Below are positions 34,902 to 43,471 of a stretch of DNA of 64,000 nt, piece after piece; position 1 is the first letter of the stretch, and the number at the start of each line of letters is the position of its first letter. The DNA comes from Neptuniibacter sp. 1_MG-2023 (GTDB lineage: Bacteria > Pseudomonadota > Gammaproteobacteria > Pseudomonadales > Balneatricaceae), in contig NZ_JAUOQR010000005.1 in NCBI RefSeq assembly GCF_030547185.1, positions 1-64,000 of the forward strand. Direction: 5' to 3'. Both the position numbers and the translations under genes were made by a program. A model generated the notes under the pieces. It had not been told where the DNA came from. It saw nothing but the letters and a program-made list of their open reading frames with translations, and searched no databases.

Positions 34902-35216
34902 TCACTCAAAAAACTTAAGCCCTGCGATACCCGCTACAATCAGTAATATACAGATAATACGTGTGATACTGCCAGATTCCCCAAGAAAGAAAATCCCATA
35001 AGTCGCTAAAGACACAGCACCAATCCCTGACCATGCAGCATAAGCTGTACCAACAGGAATAGTACGCATAGCGACAGATAAGAGACCTAAACTCACAACT
35101 ACAAGCACTGCGCTTATCAATGAAGGCCACAACTTTGTAAAGCCATCGCTATACTTTAAACCTATAGCCCAACCACACTCTATCAATCCAGCTATCGCTA
35201 AATAGACCCATCCCAT
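34902..35216 (-). CDS. gdx: SMR-family transporter, Gdx/SugE type
   Basis: 104 residues with four membrane helices. [14 protein letters not shown], the conserved E14-like Glu in [32 protein letters not shown] and the C-terminal GIAGLKFFE follow SugE/Gdx closely. The family exports guanidinium (Gdx) and some quaternary or amine compounds by proton exchange. Next to the dimethylamine operon, an amine-export role can be imagined. No guanidine riboswitch is evident in the 120 bases upstream. ATG 35216 has GAGGG upstream. Confidence 0.85.
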   Translation of the reverse strand: MGWVYLAIAGLIECGWAIGLKYSDGFTKLWPSLISAVLVVVSLGLLSVAMRTIPVGTAYAAWSGIGAVSLATYGIFFLGESGSITRIICILLIVAGIAGLKFFE

Positions 35217-35320
35217 TGAGTTCACCCTCTAAATAAATATTCTTTCATACAGATAGAAATAGATCAGCTCTTCAGCCCATCACTAATCGCCTTGATAGAC
35301 GCATTTTTTCTTTATAATAG

Positions 35321-35338
35321 AGCCCTCAAAAGAGGGCT
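35321..35338 (-). terminator. hairpin after the dimethylamine monooxygenase operon
   Basis: Perfect stem AGCCCTC (35321-35327) / GAGGGCT (35332-35338), loop AAAA. No strong T-run on the minus strand, but the place, just after the last gene, suits a terminator. Confidence 0.5.
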
Positions 35339-35354
35339 ATAATGGAGATCCTGA

Positions 35355-36374
35355 TTAATTAGCAGGATCAAATTGAGATAGGTAATCAACCACCATCGAA
35401 TGATAACGGCTTAATCCCTTATACTCGATCAACGGTGCGGGTAGTGTTTTCATCGTCCGATGCATCCGTTTTGCCCATTCTGGATTAGTGGCAATATCCT
35501 CCAAGCTAATCAGATAAGTACGGATAATAAACATCAGTGCATTACTGCGCGGCATGCGATCCATCACTTGTACCTCAACACGCAGATAAACTTTTTCACC
35601 TACGTTATCGGGTGTCACAGAGGTCCTTTCATGGCCCCACTCATGATAAGTCTCAGGCGAAGTGTCCATCCGAGCATTGACGGTTAATGTCCAGTTTAGA
35701 CGGCGGATGGGACTCCCCACTTGCATGGCCGTCAGATATTTCAATGCGCGCTCAAAAATACCTTCGTTGTGAGCCATGGGTACAGGACCATGCCACTCCT
35801 TGAAGCTCATACCAGCATCAAACGCGAGCGACCAATCTGCTGGACAAGTGACCATTCCTGCATCGAGAAAAAGATCGCCATCGCGCTGATCTAAAAGCGC
35901 AAAGTCACCCTGTACCTGACAACCAATATATTCCAGCGGTGGTTTAGGTAACGTACTACTATCACCAAAGGTAAAAGTATCGTGAATATTGAGTAGTTTA
36001 TTTTCCCATGTCCACTGATCACCCTCAATGGTCAGTTTGAAGTAATCAGAGTAGTCCTCAGCTAAAGACGTCATTAACCGCTCAAGCATATCCCAACACG
36101 CAAGCTCCATATGATCCATCGCAAGACAACGATGGGGCATAGCATCAAGTACTAACTTGCGCTCAGTCATTTCTGATAGGTAGTGCTCATCAATATCAAG
36201 AAAATGCTCATAGGCTGAGCCCTCACCACCTTTCGGAGTATGTGGCTCCATATTAACGGAATAGCGGTACTCATCTTCAGGAAAGGGAAAAGGAAAACGT
36301 TTTATCGCCTCAGGGCTGTTTGAGTAGGTAAAATCATCACGGAACGTTTCAACTTCTTTGGGTGCAACTCGCAT
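35355..36374 (-). CDS. heme-dependent oxidative N-demethylase subunit (DUF3445, dimethylamine monooxygenase)
   Basis: 339 residues. DUF3445 proteins are the heme-PAS catalytic (alpha) subunit of the dimethylamine monooxygenase/HODM complex that turns dimethylamine into monomethylamine and formaldehyde. Blocks RFPFPFPEDEYRYSVNMEP, MDHMELACWDMLERL, TFGDSSTLPKPPLEYIGCQVQGDFALLDQRDG, and RRLNWTLTVNARMDTSP are typical of the family. Last gene of the three-gene operon; 12 bases after the reductase gene. Confidence 0.9.
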   Translation of the reverse strand: MRVAPKEVETFRDDFTYSNSPEAIKRFPFPFPEDEYRYSVNMEPHTPKGGEGSAYEHFLDIDEHYLSEMTERKLVLDAMPHRCLAMDHMELACWDMLERLMTSLAEDYSDYFKLTIEGDQWTWENKLLNIHDTFTFGDSSTLPKPPLEYIGCQVQGDFALLDQRDGDLFLDAGMVTCPADWSLAFDAGMSFKEWHGPVPMAHNEGIFERALKYLTAMQVGSPIRRLNWTLTVNARMDTSPETYHEWGHERTSVTPDNVGEKVYLRVEVQVMDRMPRSNALMFIIRTYLISLEDIATNPEWAKRMHRTMKTLPAPLIEYKGLSRYHSMVVDYLSQFDPAN

Positions 36375-36386
36375 TATTAGTTCTCC

Positions 36387-37334
36387 TTAAATATCTAAGA
36401 CCAGACGTTCACCCGCAGCACGAGAGACACAGGGCATAATTGCGTTACCTGCTGCTTTCTCATCGTCCGAGAGGTATTGATCACGGTGATCTATATCGCC
36501 CTCTTCAACAGTACAAACACACTGACCACAAACGCCGCCTCGACATAAGTTAGGTACGGAAATATCCGATGCTTCTAGCGCTTCTAGCAAGCTATCTTCA
36601 GCACTGACTTCTACTTGCTTCCCACTGGATTTAATTTCAGCAATAAAGGGCATCCCTGGTTTAGGTGCCGCAAACTCTTCTGAATGAATAACACTGGCAG
36701 GTAAGCCTAAGGTTTGTGCTGCCTCCTCCACCGCCTGAATTAACGATTCGGGGCCACAAATATAGATATGCGTGCCTAAAGGCTGCTGGCTTAAGAGTTC
36801 TGTCACATCACAGCGCGTATGACGGTCAGAGTCATAACCAAAGTACTTATCGCCTAACTGCTCAGAAAGCTCATTTTTATAAGCGCCTGTTTGCAAACTG
36901 CGATACATATAATGAAGTTCAAAATCAGTGTTACGACGAAGCATTTCAGGGATATATGACATAAACGGTGTCACCCCAACGCCCCCAGCTAACATCAAGT
37001 GTTTTTTAGCTAGCCAGAAGGGAGAAAACAAATTTGAAGGTGGGCTAATTAGTAATTGATCGCCAACCTTTACCTGCTCATGCATATAGATAGAGCCGCC
37101 CCTAGACGTCTCCTGTAAACGAACCGCTATACGGTAACGATTGGTATCCGCAGGGTCACTCAACAGGGAGTATGCGTTTTTATATATCTTCTTTGCGCTC
37201 GGCATCTCAACAACAACATGTGCACCCGGCGAAAAAGGATAGAGCTCATCATCTATAGCTTCTAAGGTAAATTCGCGGATGGTTGGAGCTACTTGGCAAA
37301 TACTGGCTACTTCTACTTTTATTTGATTACTCAT
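36387..37334 (-). CDS. dimethylamine monooxygenase reductase (FMN/FAD, NAD, 2Fe-2S)
   Basis: 315 residues, phthalate-dioxygenase-reductase-like chain: flavin domain (1-105), NAD domain with LAGGVGVTPFMSYI (115-128) and YICGPESLIQAV (191-202), and a C-terminal plant-type ferredoxin with the [2Fe-2S] cysteines C264, C269, C272 and C302. Supplies electrons to the heme-dependent N-demethylase. Its ATG shares one base with the previous stop (TAATG). Confidence 0.9.
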   Translation of the reverse strand: MSNQIKVEVASICQVAPTIREFTLEAIDDELYPFSPGAHVVVEMPSAKKIYKNAYSLLSDPADTNRYRIAVRLQETSRGGSIYMHEQVKVGDQLLISPPSNLFSPFWLAKKHLMLAGGVGVTPFMSYIPEMLRRNTDFELHYMYRSLQTGAYKNELSEQLGDKYFGYDSDRHTRCDVTELLSQQPLGTHIYICGPESLIQAVEEAAQTLGLPASVIHSEEFAAPKPGMPFIAEIKSSGKQVEVSAEDSLLEALEASDISVPNLCRGGVCGQCVCTVEEGDIDHRDQYLSDDEKAAGNAIMPCVSRAAGERLVLDI

Positions 37335-37861
37335 TAGCTTAACTCCACACTTTCTGGGATCTCAGTCGCGTTTTCTGCATTGACTTGATAACCAAAATAC
37401 GCGGCATGTGATTTAGCAAAATGATCGGTAACAGCTAACAGTTTTCCGCATCCTGCGCAGGTTGCTGGGGCTGTTACTACATGATCGGTTACCGTATAAC
37501 AGTGGCAGCAAAAAACACTACGTTCCGTATTCAAAGGCGGCAGCATAACCATCTGATCTTCTGTCACGCCTAAAGCTTTTAACTGCTCCCCCACTAACCA
37601 CATGTACTTTTCTGTACCTGATAAGTAAACCAAGGTGGCCGCAGGTGCATCGGCTAACAACGTCACTAATTGATCCTTAACACTTTCTAGATCCCCGTCA
37701 TCAACAAGGTCTCTTTTAGCTACGGTTTTGCTCTGATATAGGTCTGAAAAAGCAGTGCTTAATTGTTCACAAATAAACAGGCTATAAGCACAAGGAGCAT
37801 CACTTATCTCAGATCTATAAATAGGCTTACTTGTAACAACAGAAACACTTTCAGGCTCCAT
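37334..37861 (-). CDS. dmmA: dimethylamine monooxygenase subunit (DmmA-like, zinc-ribbon C-terminus)
   Basis: 175 residues. N-terminal alpha/beta region and a C-terminal pair of CxxC motifs (C118/C121 and C135/C138), a zinc ribbon or rubredoxin-type site. Named by position and resemblance to DmmA-family proteins encoded with DUF3445 and a ferredoxin reductase. Start ATG 37861 is preferred (GGAGG seven bases upstream). First gene of the operon. Naming of Dmm subunits is not uniform, so the symbol is tentative. Confidence 0.8.
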   Translation of the reverse strand: MEPESVSVVTSKPIYRSEISDAPCAYSLFICEQLSTAFSDLYQSKTVAKRDLVDDGDLESVKDQLVTLLADAPAATLVYLSGTEKYMWLVGEQLKALGVTEDQMVMLPPLNTERSVFCCHCYTVTDHVVTAPATCAGCGKLLAVTDHFAKSHAAYFGYQVNAENATEIPESVELS

Positions 37862-37976
37862 AATGACCTCCAAGTAACAATCCAATTAAGATTTACCGCC
37901 ACCTTCTGGTGACGATTAATTAAGGTTTCAATAGGAACAATATTTACCATTAGCCACGCCAACACAATTCTCTTCA

Positions 37977-37997
37977 TTGGGTACCCCAAAAGGGGTA
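37977..37997 (-). promoter_or_regulatory. candidate NarL-type inverted repeat upstream of dmmA
   Basis: TACCCCAAAAGGGGTA (37982-37997) is a perfect 16-base dyad fitting a 7-2-7 NarL arrangement (TACCCCA-AA-AGGGGTA). It is overlapped on the left by TTGGGTACCC (37977-37986), a 10-mer repeated upstream of mgdA at 43417-43426. It sits about 115-135 bases before the dmmA start. Confidence 0.5.
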
Positions 37998-38023
37998 GGT
38001 TTTTAAAAATAAAATGGCAGACA

Positions 38024-38063
38024 TAAAAAAACCGACACTATGCACAGAGGCAGAGCGCCGGTT
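38024..38063 (-). terminator. terminator after the mgd operon
   Basis: On the minus strand AACCGGC...(imperfect arms)...GTCGGTT is followed by a run of seven T (38024-38030 on the plus strand are A). It divides the mgd transcript from the dmm operon. Confidence 0.65.
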
Positions 38064-38102
38064 GGGGGTTAAATCGACATCAGCTGGGAACCAGTAATCG
38101 AT

Positions 38103-38113
38103 TTGGGGGTAAT
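38103..38113 (-). promoter_or_regulatory. TTGGGGGTAAT element between mgdD and dmmA
   Basis: Identical 11-mer to the one between tdm and the kinase (28101-28111). It lies before the mgd terminator, so it is about 240 bases upstream of dmmA. Could be a distal regulator site or chance. Confidence 0.3.
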
Positions 38114-38191
38114 AGATCCACCTCAACAACATGTATAAATTGCCAAGGGGTTACTAATTTATTTTTAACAAGCAGTACTTAAAACCTAAGT

Positions 38192-38863
38192 TTAAAAAAG
38201 ATAATTCAGACCCGCTGCTTTACCTCCAAACTCATCCATTGCATCCAACAGACAAGCCCAAAGGTATTCAGCCGCTGCGCTATCACACAAAATGACAAAG
38301 TGAGTACCTTCTTTATCCGGTAGATGACTGATAATCGCATTAATTCTTGCGACAGAGGTTTGCGCTATAGAGCCTTTAGGAAACGCCGATTCAGACAGGT
38401 CGACACCACAAAGCTTGGCCATAATATCAGGCAGATGCTCACCACTCAGTAGTAAGCATGCATGACTATCTTGGCAATAAACCGGATAACAATCGGCAAA
38501 TGCACTAGAATCCGCCGAGCAGGTACCGCTCTCCATCGCCCCTAATACCCAAAACTCAGTTTTGCCAAGACGCAATACAGTCTCACCATTAGCTGAATTC
38601 AAACATTGGTTTGGCTTTTCCGGAACCGATAAACCCGCCGCACTCAACGCGGCTATAGCATTGGCGCCTCGTATTCCAAACCTATGCTGTACCGACAGGT
38701 CAATTAAGGCAGTAAGAGGTTCAGACTGATCACCATAAGAGACAACTTGAGCTGCAGAAGCGCACGCTTCAAAGTGTGCACCCGCTGCTTCATGTACTCT
38801 ATACAATGGGCTACGGGCAAGATAAGTCTCTGGCGTAATAATGTTCTTCGTTATCTCTTCCAT
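38192..38863 (-). CDS. mgdD: N-methylglutamate dehydrogenase subunit D (sarcosine-oxidase gamma-like)
   Basis: 223 residues of the SoxG family (GcvT-like small subunit: ARSPLYRVHEAAGAHFE, LTALIDLSVQHRFGIRGANA, ARINAIISHLPDKEGTHFVILC). Gamma-type subunit of N-methylglutamate dehydrogenase. It is distinguished from a true sarcosine oxidase by the neighbouring gmaS and mgs genes. ATG 38863 has AGGAG; its reading frame overlaps the mgdC stop region. Last gene of mgdABCD. Confidence 0.88.
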   Translation of the reverse strand: MEEITKNIITPETYLARSPLYRVHEAAGAHFEACASAAQVVSYGDQSEPLTALIDLSVQHRFGIRGANAIAALSAAGLSVPEKPNQCLNSANGETVLRLGKTEFWVLGAMESGTCSADSSAFADCYPVYCQDSHACLLLSGEHLPDIMAKLCGVDLSESAFPKGSIAQTSVARINAIISHLPDKEGTHFVILCDSAAAEYLWACLLDAMDEFGGKAAGLNYLF

Positions 38864-38865
38864 CA

Positions 38866-41769
38866 CTACATCTCCTGTCTTGCATTGTTTGGATCATAAA
38901 ACGGCAGACTAACCACCTCTGCTTCGACAATCTGACCATCAACACGGATACTAATTTTGTCGCCAGGTTCGCTTGAATTAATACCAGCAAAAGCCAAACC
39001 CACTATTTTCTTCATCGCTGGAGAGTATTCACATGAAGTGACATTACCGGTAATCCCATCACCTTCTAATACAAGATGTCCCTCCTCAGGTTTTTTACTC
39101 TCTGCCGGTAAAGTAAAACCGACCAATTTACGTGTTTGAGGCTGCGCCATAACAATATCCACTGAGCGACAACCAACAAAGAAAGGTTTCTTCCTATTAA
39201 CCGCCCAATTCATTGATAGCTCTCCTGGATGACTCATTCCATCCGTATCTTGGCTAACAATAACGTGGCCTTTTTCAAGACGTAATAAACGTTGGGTTTC
39301 AACACCAAAAGGTTTGATATCAAACGCTTCGCCCGCTTCCATCAGCAGATCCCATAAAGCTTCACCGTAGCGGGATGGCACATGAATCTCATACCCCAAT
39401 TCACCCACAAAGCCCACACGGAGCAAGCGTGCAGGAATACCTGCTACATCAGCTTCACCGTATGCCAAAAATGGAAAACCTTCCGGCGAAAGGTCGGTAT
39501 CTGTGACTAACTTTTCTAGCACTTTACGAGCGTCAGGCCCCGCTAAGTTCACGGCACAATAAGCTGAAGTCACATTCAGAATATCTACATCTAAACGCCA
39601 TTGAGCATTCCACTTGGTCATATCTCGGTACACACGATCGACTCCACTGGTCGTCGCGGTCACATAAAAGTGATCCTCAGCTATTCGACAGGCAACACCA
39701 TCATCAATAACGACACCATGCTCATTGGTATAAACGGCGTAACGTGTTTTACCGACTGGCTGCTTTAAAAAAGCAAAGGTATAGATACGATTCATAAACT
39801 CTGCCGCATCAGGGCCTTTTAACTCAATACCCCCTAATGTACTAACATCGATCAAACCTACTTTATTCCGCACATGTACCGATTCCGCATGGATACACGC
39901 ATCTCGCTTATTGGGATCACCATAAAAGGCCGGACGCCTCCAGTTACCTGCAGGGATCATTTTGGCCCCTAATTCAAGGTGTCGATGATGCATAGGTGTG
40001 CGACGGTAAGGATCAAATATACGACCGGCAATATGTGCAAGTTTCTCCGGCGCAAACGGAGGTCTGGCCGTTGTCACACCGGTTTCAGTTACCGTTCTAT
40101 CTGTTGAGTTTGCAACTAAACGAGCCGTCGGTAGCGCAGAGTGCCGTCCTTGTGAAGGCCCCATACCCACTGTGGAGAAACGTTTAACCAGCTGTACATC
40201 GCGATAACCTAAACGCGTAGCATTAACTATATCTTTCGCCTGTAGATCTTCATCAAAATCGACAAAGTCTTTACCTTTAGGATGGCTAAAGATCGGCCAA
40301 TCAAAATTCGGCTTAACACTACAGCTAACTTTGCCAGGCAGTTCATCACTAAGATTTAAGTTATTCAAAGCAAGCTGAGCAGCCCGTTGCCCATCGGCGA
40401 CTACTGAATCTAACTGGTGTATACCGTTCACGGAACCGGCAATATGTAGATGCTCCGGCAGCTTTGACAAAGTAAATTCAGCCAACTCATCCGCATAACT
40501 AAGCTGTGCACCTGCTTGGCATAACAGCTGGTAAGCAGGCATATAACCGGCCGACATACAGAGCAGATCACAGTCAATAATACGGCTGGCGTTACCGACC
40601 TCACCTTTAGCGGTGATTTTACGAACATCTACCCCTTTAATGCGTTTATTGCCCTTTTCCGCAAGCGCTTCGTACACGGTATAACCTTGATGTAAGCTAA
40701 TACCCCGTTCAGATAAAGCATCGATTAACTGAGGCGTTGCGACACCTTCACGCATATCAACGACCGCTTTAACATTCACCCCTTGATCGCTAAGCTCTAA
40801 GGCCGTCAAATAGCCATCATCATTACCGGTTAATACAACAGAGCTCTCACCCGGTTTAATGGCATAAAGCTTCATCATTCGCGTAGCTGCACTACACATA
40901 ACAACACCCGGAAGGTCATTATTACGGAATACAACGTGCTGTTCGTAAGCACCCGAGGCGATAATGCACTCTTTGGCCCTCACCTTGAATAGGCGCTTAC
41001 CTTGAATCAAAGGTAAATAGTTATCGGTAAACCATGCATTACACACGGTATCGACCATAACGGTGATATTGTCATGCTCTTCTACTTTTGCGATCAGTTC
41101 TGCACGTAAGCGATCAGCCGTGATGCCCTCTATATCAAAACGGTTATAGGCTAAAGCGCCACCCATTAACGGCATCTCTTCAACCAATAAAACCTTAGCA
41201 CCACCGTCCGCTGCCTTAAGCGCAGCACTTAAACCCGCAGGGCCTGAGCCAACCACCATAACATCGGTGAAGAGATATTTTTTATCATAATATTCTGGCT
41301 TAAAGTTCAGATCTAACTTACCTAAACCCGCTTTTTCACGAATATAACCTTCCCATTTATCCCAAACACCCATAGGTTTAAAAAATGAGCGATAGTAGAA
41401 ACCTACAGGCATAAAACGGCCAAAATTACCCAGAATAGCATCACGGTCTTTATCTAGAGTACCGTTGTAATTCTGCCCTTCGATCTGCATATTCGGTGCA
41501 ATGGCCGTTCTATCTGCCAACGCATTTGGATCACCACCGAGCTGCACTAAGGTATTGGCATCTTGCCCCGCCATAGTTAAAGGCCCACGAGGACGATGGT
41601 ATTTAAAAGAACGAGACATCAACCAACGATCATTAGCTAATAATGCACTGGCAATACAATCACCTGCATAACCTTGATAACGCTGCCCTTCAAAAAGAAA
41701 CTCAACCTGCTCATTACGATTAAGCAACAACCCCATTGGGGCATTTAAGCGCATATTGGTATCACTCAT
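38866..41769 (-). CDS. mgdC: N-methylglutamate dehydrogenase subunit C (sarcosine-oxidase alpha-like)
   Basis: 967 residues. N-terminal [2Fe-2S]-like binding region replaced by a SoxA start (GYAGDCIASALLAN), NAD/FAD Rossmann domain (MVVGSGPAGLSAALKAADGG at about 170), second nucleotide-binding part, and a C-terminal GcvT-type folate domain (about 590-960; LKGPDAAEFMNRIYT, VGELGYEIHVP). Heterotetramer with MgdA, B and D; oxidises N-methylglutamate, regenerating glutamate and making methylene-THF. ATGA overlap with mgdB. Confidence 0.9.
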   Translation of the reverse strand: MSDTNMRLNAPMGLLLNRNEQVEFLFEGQRYQGYAGDCIASALLANDRWLMSRSFKYHRPRGPLTMAGQDANTLVQLGGDPNALADRTAIAPNMQIEGQNYNGTLDKDRDAILGNFGRFMPVGFYYRSFFKPMGVWDKWEGYIREKAGLGKLDLNFKPEYYDKKYLFTDVMVVGSGPAGLSAALKAADGGAKVLLVEEMPLMGGALAYNRFDIEGITADRLRAELIAKVEEHDNITVMVDTVCNAWFTDNYLPLIQGKRLFKVRAKECIIASGAYEQHVVFRNNDLPGVVMCSAATRMMKLYAIKPGESSVVLTGNDDGYLTALELSDQGVNVKAVVDMREGVATPQLIDALSERGISLHQGYTVYEALAEKGNKRIKGVDVRKITAKGEVGNASRIIDCDLLCMSAGYMPAYQLLCQAGAQLSYADELAEFTLSKLPEHLHIAGSVNGIHQLDSVVADGQRAAQLALNNLNLSDELPGKVSCSVKPNFDWPIFSHPKGKDFVDFDEDLQAKDIVNATRLGYRDVQLVKRFSTVGMGPSQGRHSALPTARLVANSTDRTVTETGVTTARPPFAPEKLAHIAGRIFDPYRRTPMHHRHLELGAKMIPAGNWRRPAFYGDPNKRDACIHAESVHVRNKVGLIDVSTLGGIELKGPDAAEFMNRIYTFAFLKQPVGKTRYAVYTNEHGVVIDDGVACRIAEDHFYVTATTSGVDRVYRDMTKWNAQWRLDVDILNVTSAYCAVNLAGPDARKVLEKLVTDTDLSPEGFPFLAYGEADVAGIPARLLRVGFVGELGYEIHVPSRYGEALWDLLMEAGEAFDIKPFGVETQRLLRLEKGHVIVSQDTDGMSHPGELSMNWAVNRKKPFFVGCRSVDIVMAQPQTRKLVGFTLPAESKKPEEGHLVLEGDGITGNVTSCEYSPAMKKIVGLAFAGINSSEPGDKISIRVDGQIVEAEVVSLPFYDPNNARQEM

Positions 41770-42068
41770 GCCTTAACCTCCGTCGCAGGTGCACTAAACT
41801 CAACACGTTCACTAAAAAGTACTGAAGGGTCATAGGTTTTTAAAATTTCATCGCTTCCGGTATGCCGTTCAGCAATAAACCAATAACCAGAAGGTGCATG
41901 CAACCACCACTCGGTTACTACAGAGATGGCATTGTCAGAGAAGAAAACGTAATCAGCCCACTCTTTATCACTGCAACTATTGGGATCAGGCATCTCTTTC
42001 ACCTCGCCCCCATGCACAAACTCACTTATATTTCGTAGCCCGTTTAATGGGCAATTCATCATTTTCAT
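41766..42068 (-). CDS. mgdB: N-methylglutamate dehydrogenase subunit B (sarcosine-oxidase delta-like)
   Basis: 100 residues of the SoxD family, a small zinc-binding subunit. The usual CPxCG start is CPLNG here, so one zinc Cys is missing; SCSDKEWADYVFF and WWLHAPSGYWFIAERHT are conserved. ATG 42068 follows GAGG with eight bases. Between mgdA and mgdC, overlapping the latter by ATGA. Confidence 0.88.
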   Translation of the reverse strand: MKMMNCPLNGLRNISEFVHGGEVKEMPDPNSCSDKEWADYVFFSDNAISVVTEWWLHAPSGYWFIAERHTGSDEILKTYDPSVLFSERVEFSAPATEVKA

Positions 42069-42086
42069 AATTCTTACCTCATCCAA

Positions 42087-43334
42087 TCAGTGGCTAGCCG
42101 CAGTCGCGCCCATTTCGTTAACTTGGCGGAACGCGTTAAAACGATCCATAGAAAAAGGCTTAATAAGCTCAGGCACCTTGCCGCCACTCGCCACCAGCTC
42201 AGCCATTGATTTGCCGCAAATAGGGGTCGATTTAAATCCCCACGTTCCCCAACCCGCATCTAGGTAGTAGTTGTCCACTGGACTCAATCCCATAATCGGG
42301 CTGTAATCGGATGTCATATCCGTTAAACCGGCCCATTGACGCATCAAACGCATATTCGCCATAAAGGGGAAAAGTTCGACCGCATTAGCTAATAAGCTCT
42401 CTTTTAAATCCATGGTCGATCGCGTGCTATACAAAGGATAAGGGTCGGAACCTCCACCAAAGACCAGCTCTCCACGACCGGTTTGCTGAACATAGCAATG
42501 TAAGGATGGAGAACTGACGAGTGGGTCTAAAAACGGTTTAACCGGCTGAGTTACCATCGCCTGTAATGGGAAAGTTGTGATCGGCATTTTAAAGCCTGCT
42601 TTTGCAGCTAAAAGCGAACTATGACCCGCCACCGCTTGCACTACACAGCCACAGCTCACATTGCCGCGGTTCGTTTTAACGCCCGTAACTTTGCCCTGCT
42701 GGACAATAACATCAGTTACCTCTGTCAACTGATGTAACTCAACGCCTCGTTGTGTGGCGCCCTTTGCATAGCCCCAAGCCACCGCATCATGGCGAGCTGT
42801 TGCACCATCCATATGCCACAAACCTGCCAATACAGGCATATCTGCTGGGTTCATATTTAAGGTCGGTACAAGCTCTCTTATCTGTTGAGGGTCAATCAGC
42901 TCAGTCTTGCCACCAAAATGCTTATTAACTTCTGCGCGTTGACGAAAGCCGCGCACCGCCGCATCAGTATGTGCAAGTGTCAGCTGTCCTCGCTGCGAAT
43001 ACATAATGTTGAAATCAAACTCATTAGATAACTCCTTAAAGAGTTTGACCGATTCGCTGTAAAACTTAACCCCTTCTGAGGTGAGATAGTTTGAACGAAT
43101 AACCGCTGTATTACGGGCGGTATTACCCCCACCTAAGTAACTCTTTTCCAAGATCGCAACATTAGTGATGCCGTGATATTTAGCGAGGTAATACGCTGTG
43201 GCTACACCATGTCCCCCACCGCCGATAATAACGACATCATAATGAGGTTTTAGCTCGGTCGGCTTAGGTAAGTCCGCATGCTGCTCAAACGGATAATCTT
43301 TATTTAGACCATATTTTAATAGTGAGAAAGGCAT
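42087..43334 (-). CDS. mgdA: N-methylglutamate dehydrogenase subunit A (sarcosine-oxidase beta-like)
   Basis: 415 residues, FAD-dependent amine oxidase subunit of the SoxB family: FAD motif VVIIGGGGHGVATAYYLAK at about 34-52, EKSYLGGGNTARNTAVIRSNYL, the C-terminal DAGWGTWGFKSTPICGKSMAELVASG. Holds the noncovalent/covalent flavins that oxidise the N-methyl group. Preceded by GGAGGGAGAGG. First gene of mgdABCD behind its own promoter region. Confidence 0.92.
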   Translation of the reverse strand: MPFSLLKYGLNKDYPFEQHADLPKPTELKPHYDVVIIGGGGHGVATAYYLAKYHGITNVAILEKSYLGGGNTARNTAVIRSNYLTSEGVKFYSESVKLFKELSNEFDFNIMYSQRGQLTLAHTDAAVRGFRQRAEVNKHFGGKTELIDPQQIRELVPTLNMNPADMPVLAGLWHMDGATARHDAVAWGYAKGATQRGVELHQLTEVTDVIVQQGKVTGVKTNRGNVSCGCVVQAVAGHSSLLAAKAGFKMPITTFPLQAMVTQPVKPFLDPLVSSPSLHCYVQQTGRGELVFGGGSDPYPLYSTRSTMDLKESLLANAVELFPFMANMRLMRQWAGLTDMTSDYSPIMGLSPVDNYYLDAGWGTWGFKSTPICGKSMAELVASGGKVPELIKPFSMDRFNAFRQVNEMGATAASH

Positions 43335-43373
43335 TCCTCTCCCTCCTTAAATGTCATATCGCTCAGTGAGAAA

Positions 43374-43404
43374 ATCGAATCAATAGGTTATCTATTAGCT
43401 CGAT
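43374..43404 (-). promoter_or_regulatory. long dyad in the mgdA promoter region
   Basis: ATCGA-N3-AATAG-N5-CTATT-N3-TCGAT (31 bases), a two-step inverted repeat, 40-70 bases before mgdA. The TTGGGTACCC element shared with dmm lies just upstream at 43417-43426. It looks like a repressor or activator operator. Confidence 0.45.
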
Positions 43405-43416
43405 ATATGCTTTTAC

Positions 43417-43426
43417 TTGGGTACCC
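43417..43426 (-). promoter_or_regulatory. TTGGGTACCC element upstream of mgdA
   Basis: Ten bases identical to 37977-37986 near dmmA; it contains overlapping heptamers TACCCGC and TACCCAA (opposite strands) about 85 bases before the mgdA start. Confidence 0.4.
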
Positions 43427-43433
43427 GCTGCTT

Positions 43434-43470
43434 AAAAAAAGCCTGCTCGAAGAGAATAATTCCAGAGCAG
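43434..43470 (-). terminator. terminator after folD
   Basis: Stem CTGCTC / GAGCAG (43443-43448 with 43465-43470) followed on the minus strand by seven T (43434-43440). It ends the gmaS-to-folD transcript and implies a separate mgd promoter. Confidence 0.8.
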
Positions 43471-43471
43471 A

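Noticed and set aside
35217-35354. Possible guanidine riboswitch upstream of gdx
   Set aside because: Only the terminator hairpin of the dmm operon (35321-35338) is visible; no pair of ACGR-loop hairpins or conserved guanidine-I elements could be found.
38192-43334. Reading the four genes as sarcosine oxidase soxBDAG
   Set aside because: The presence of gmaS, mgsABC and purU/folD in the same cluster, and the CPLNG start of the delta subunit, fit N-methylglutamate dehydrogenase better.
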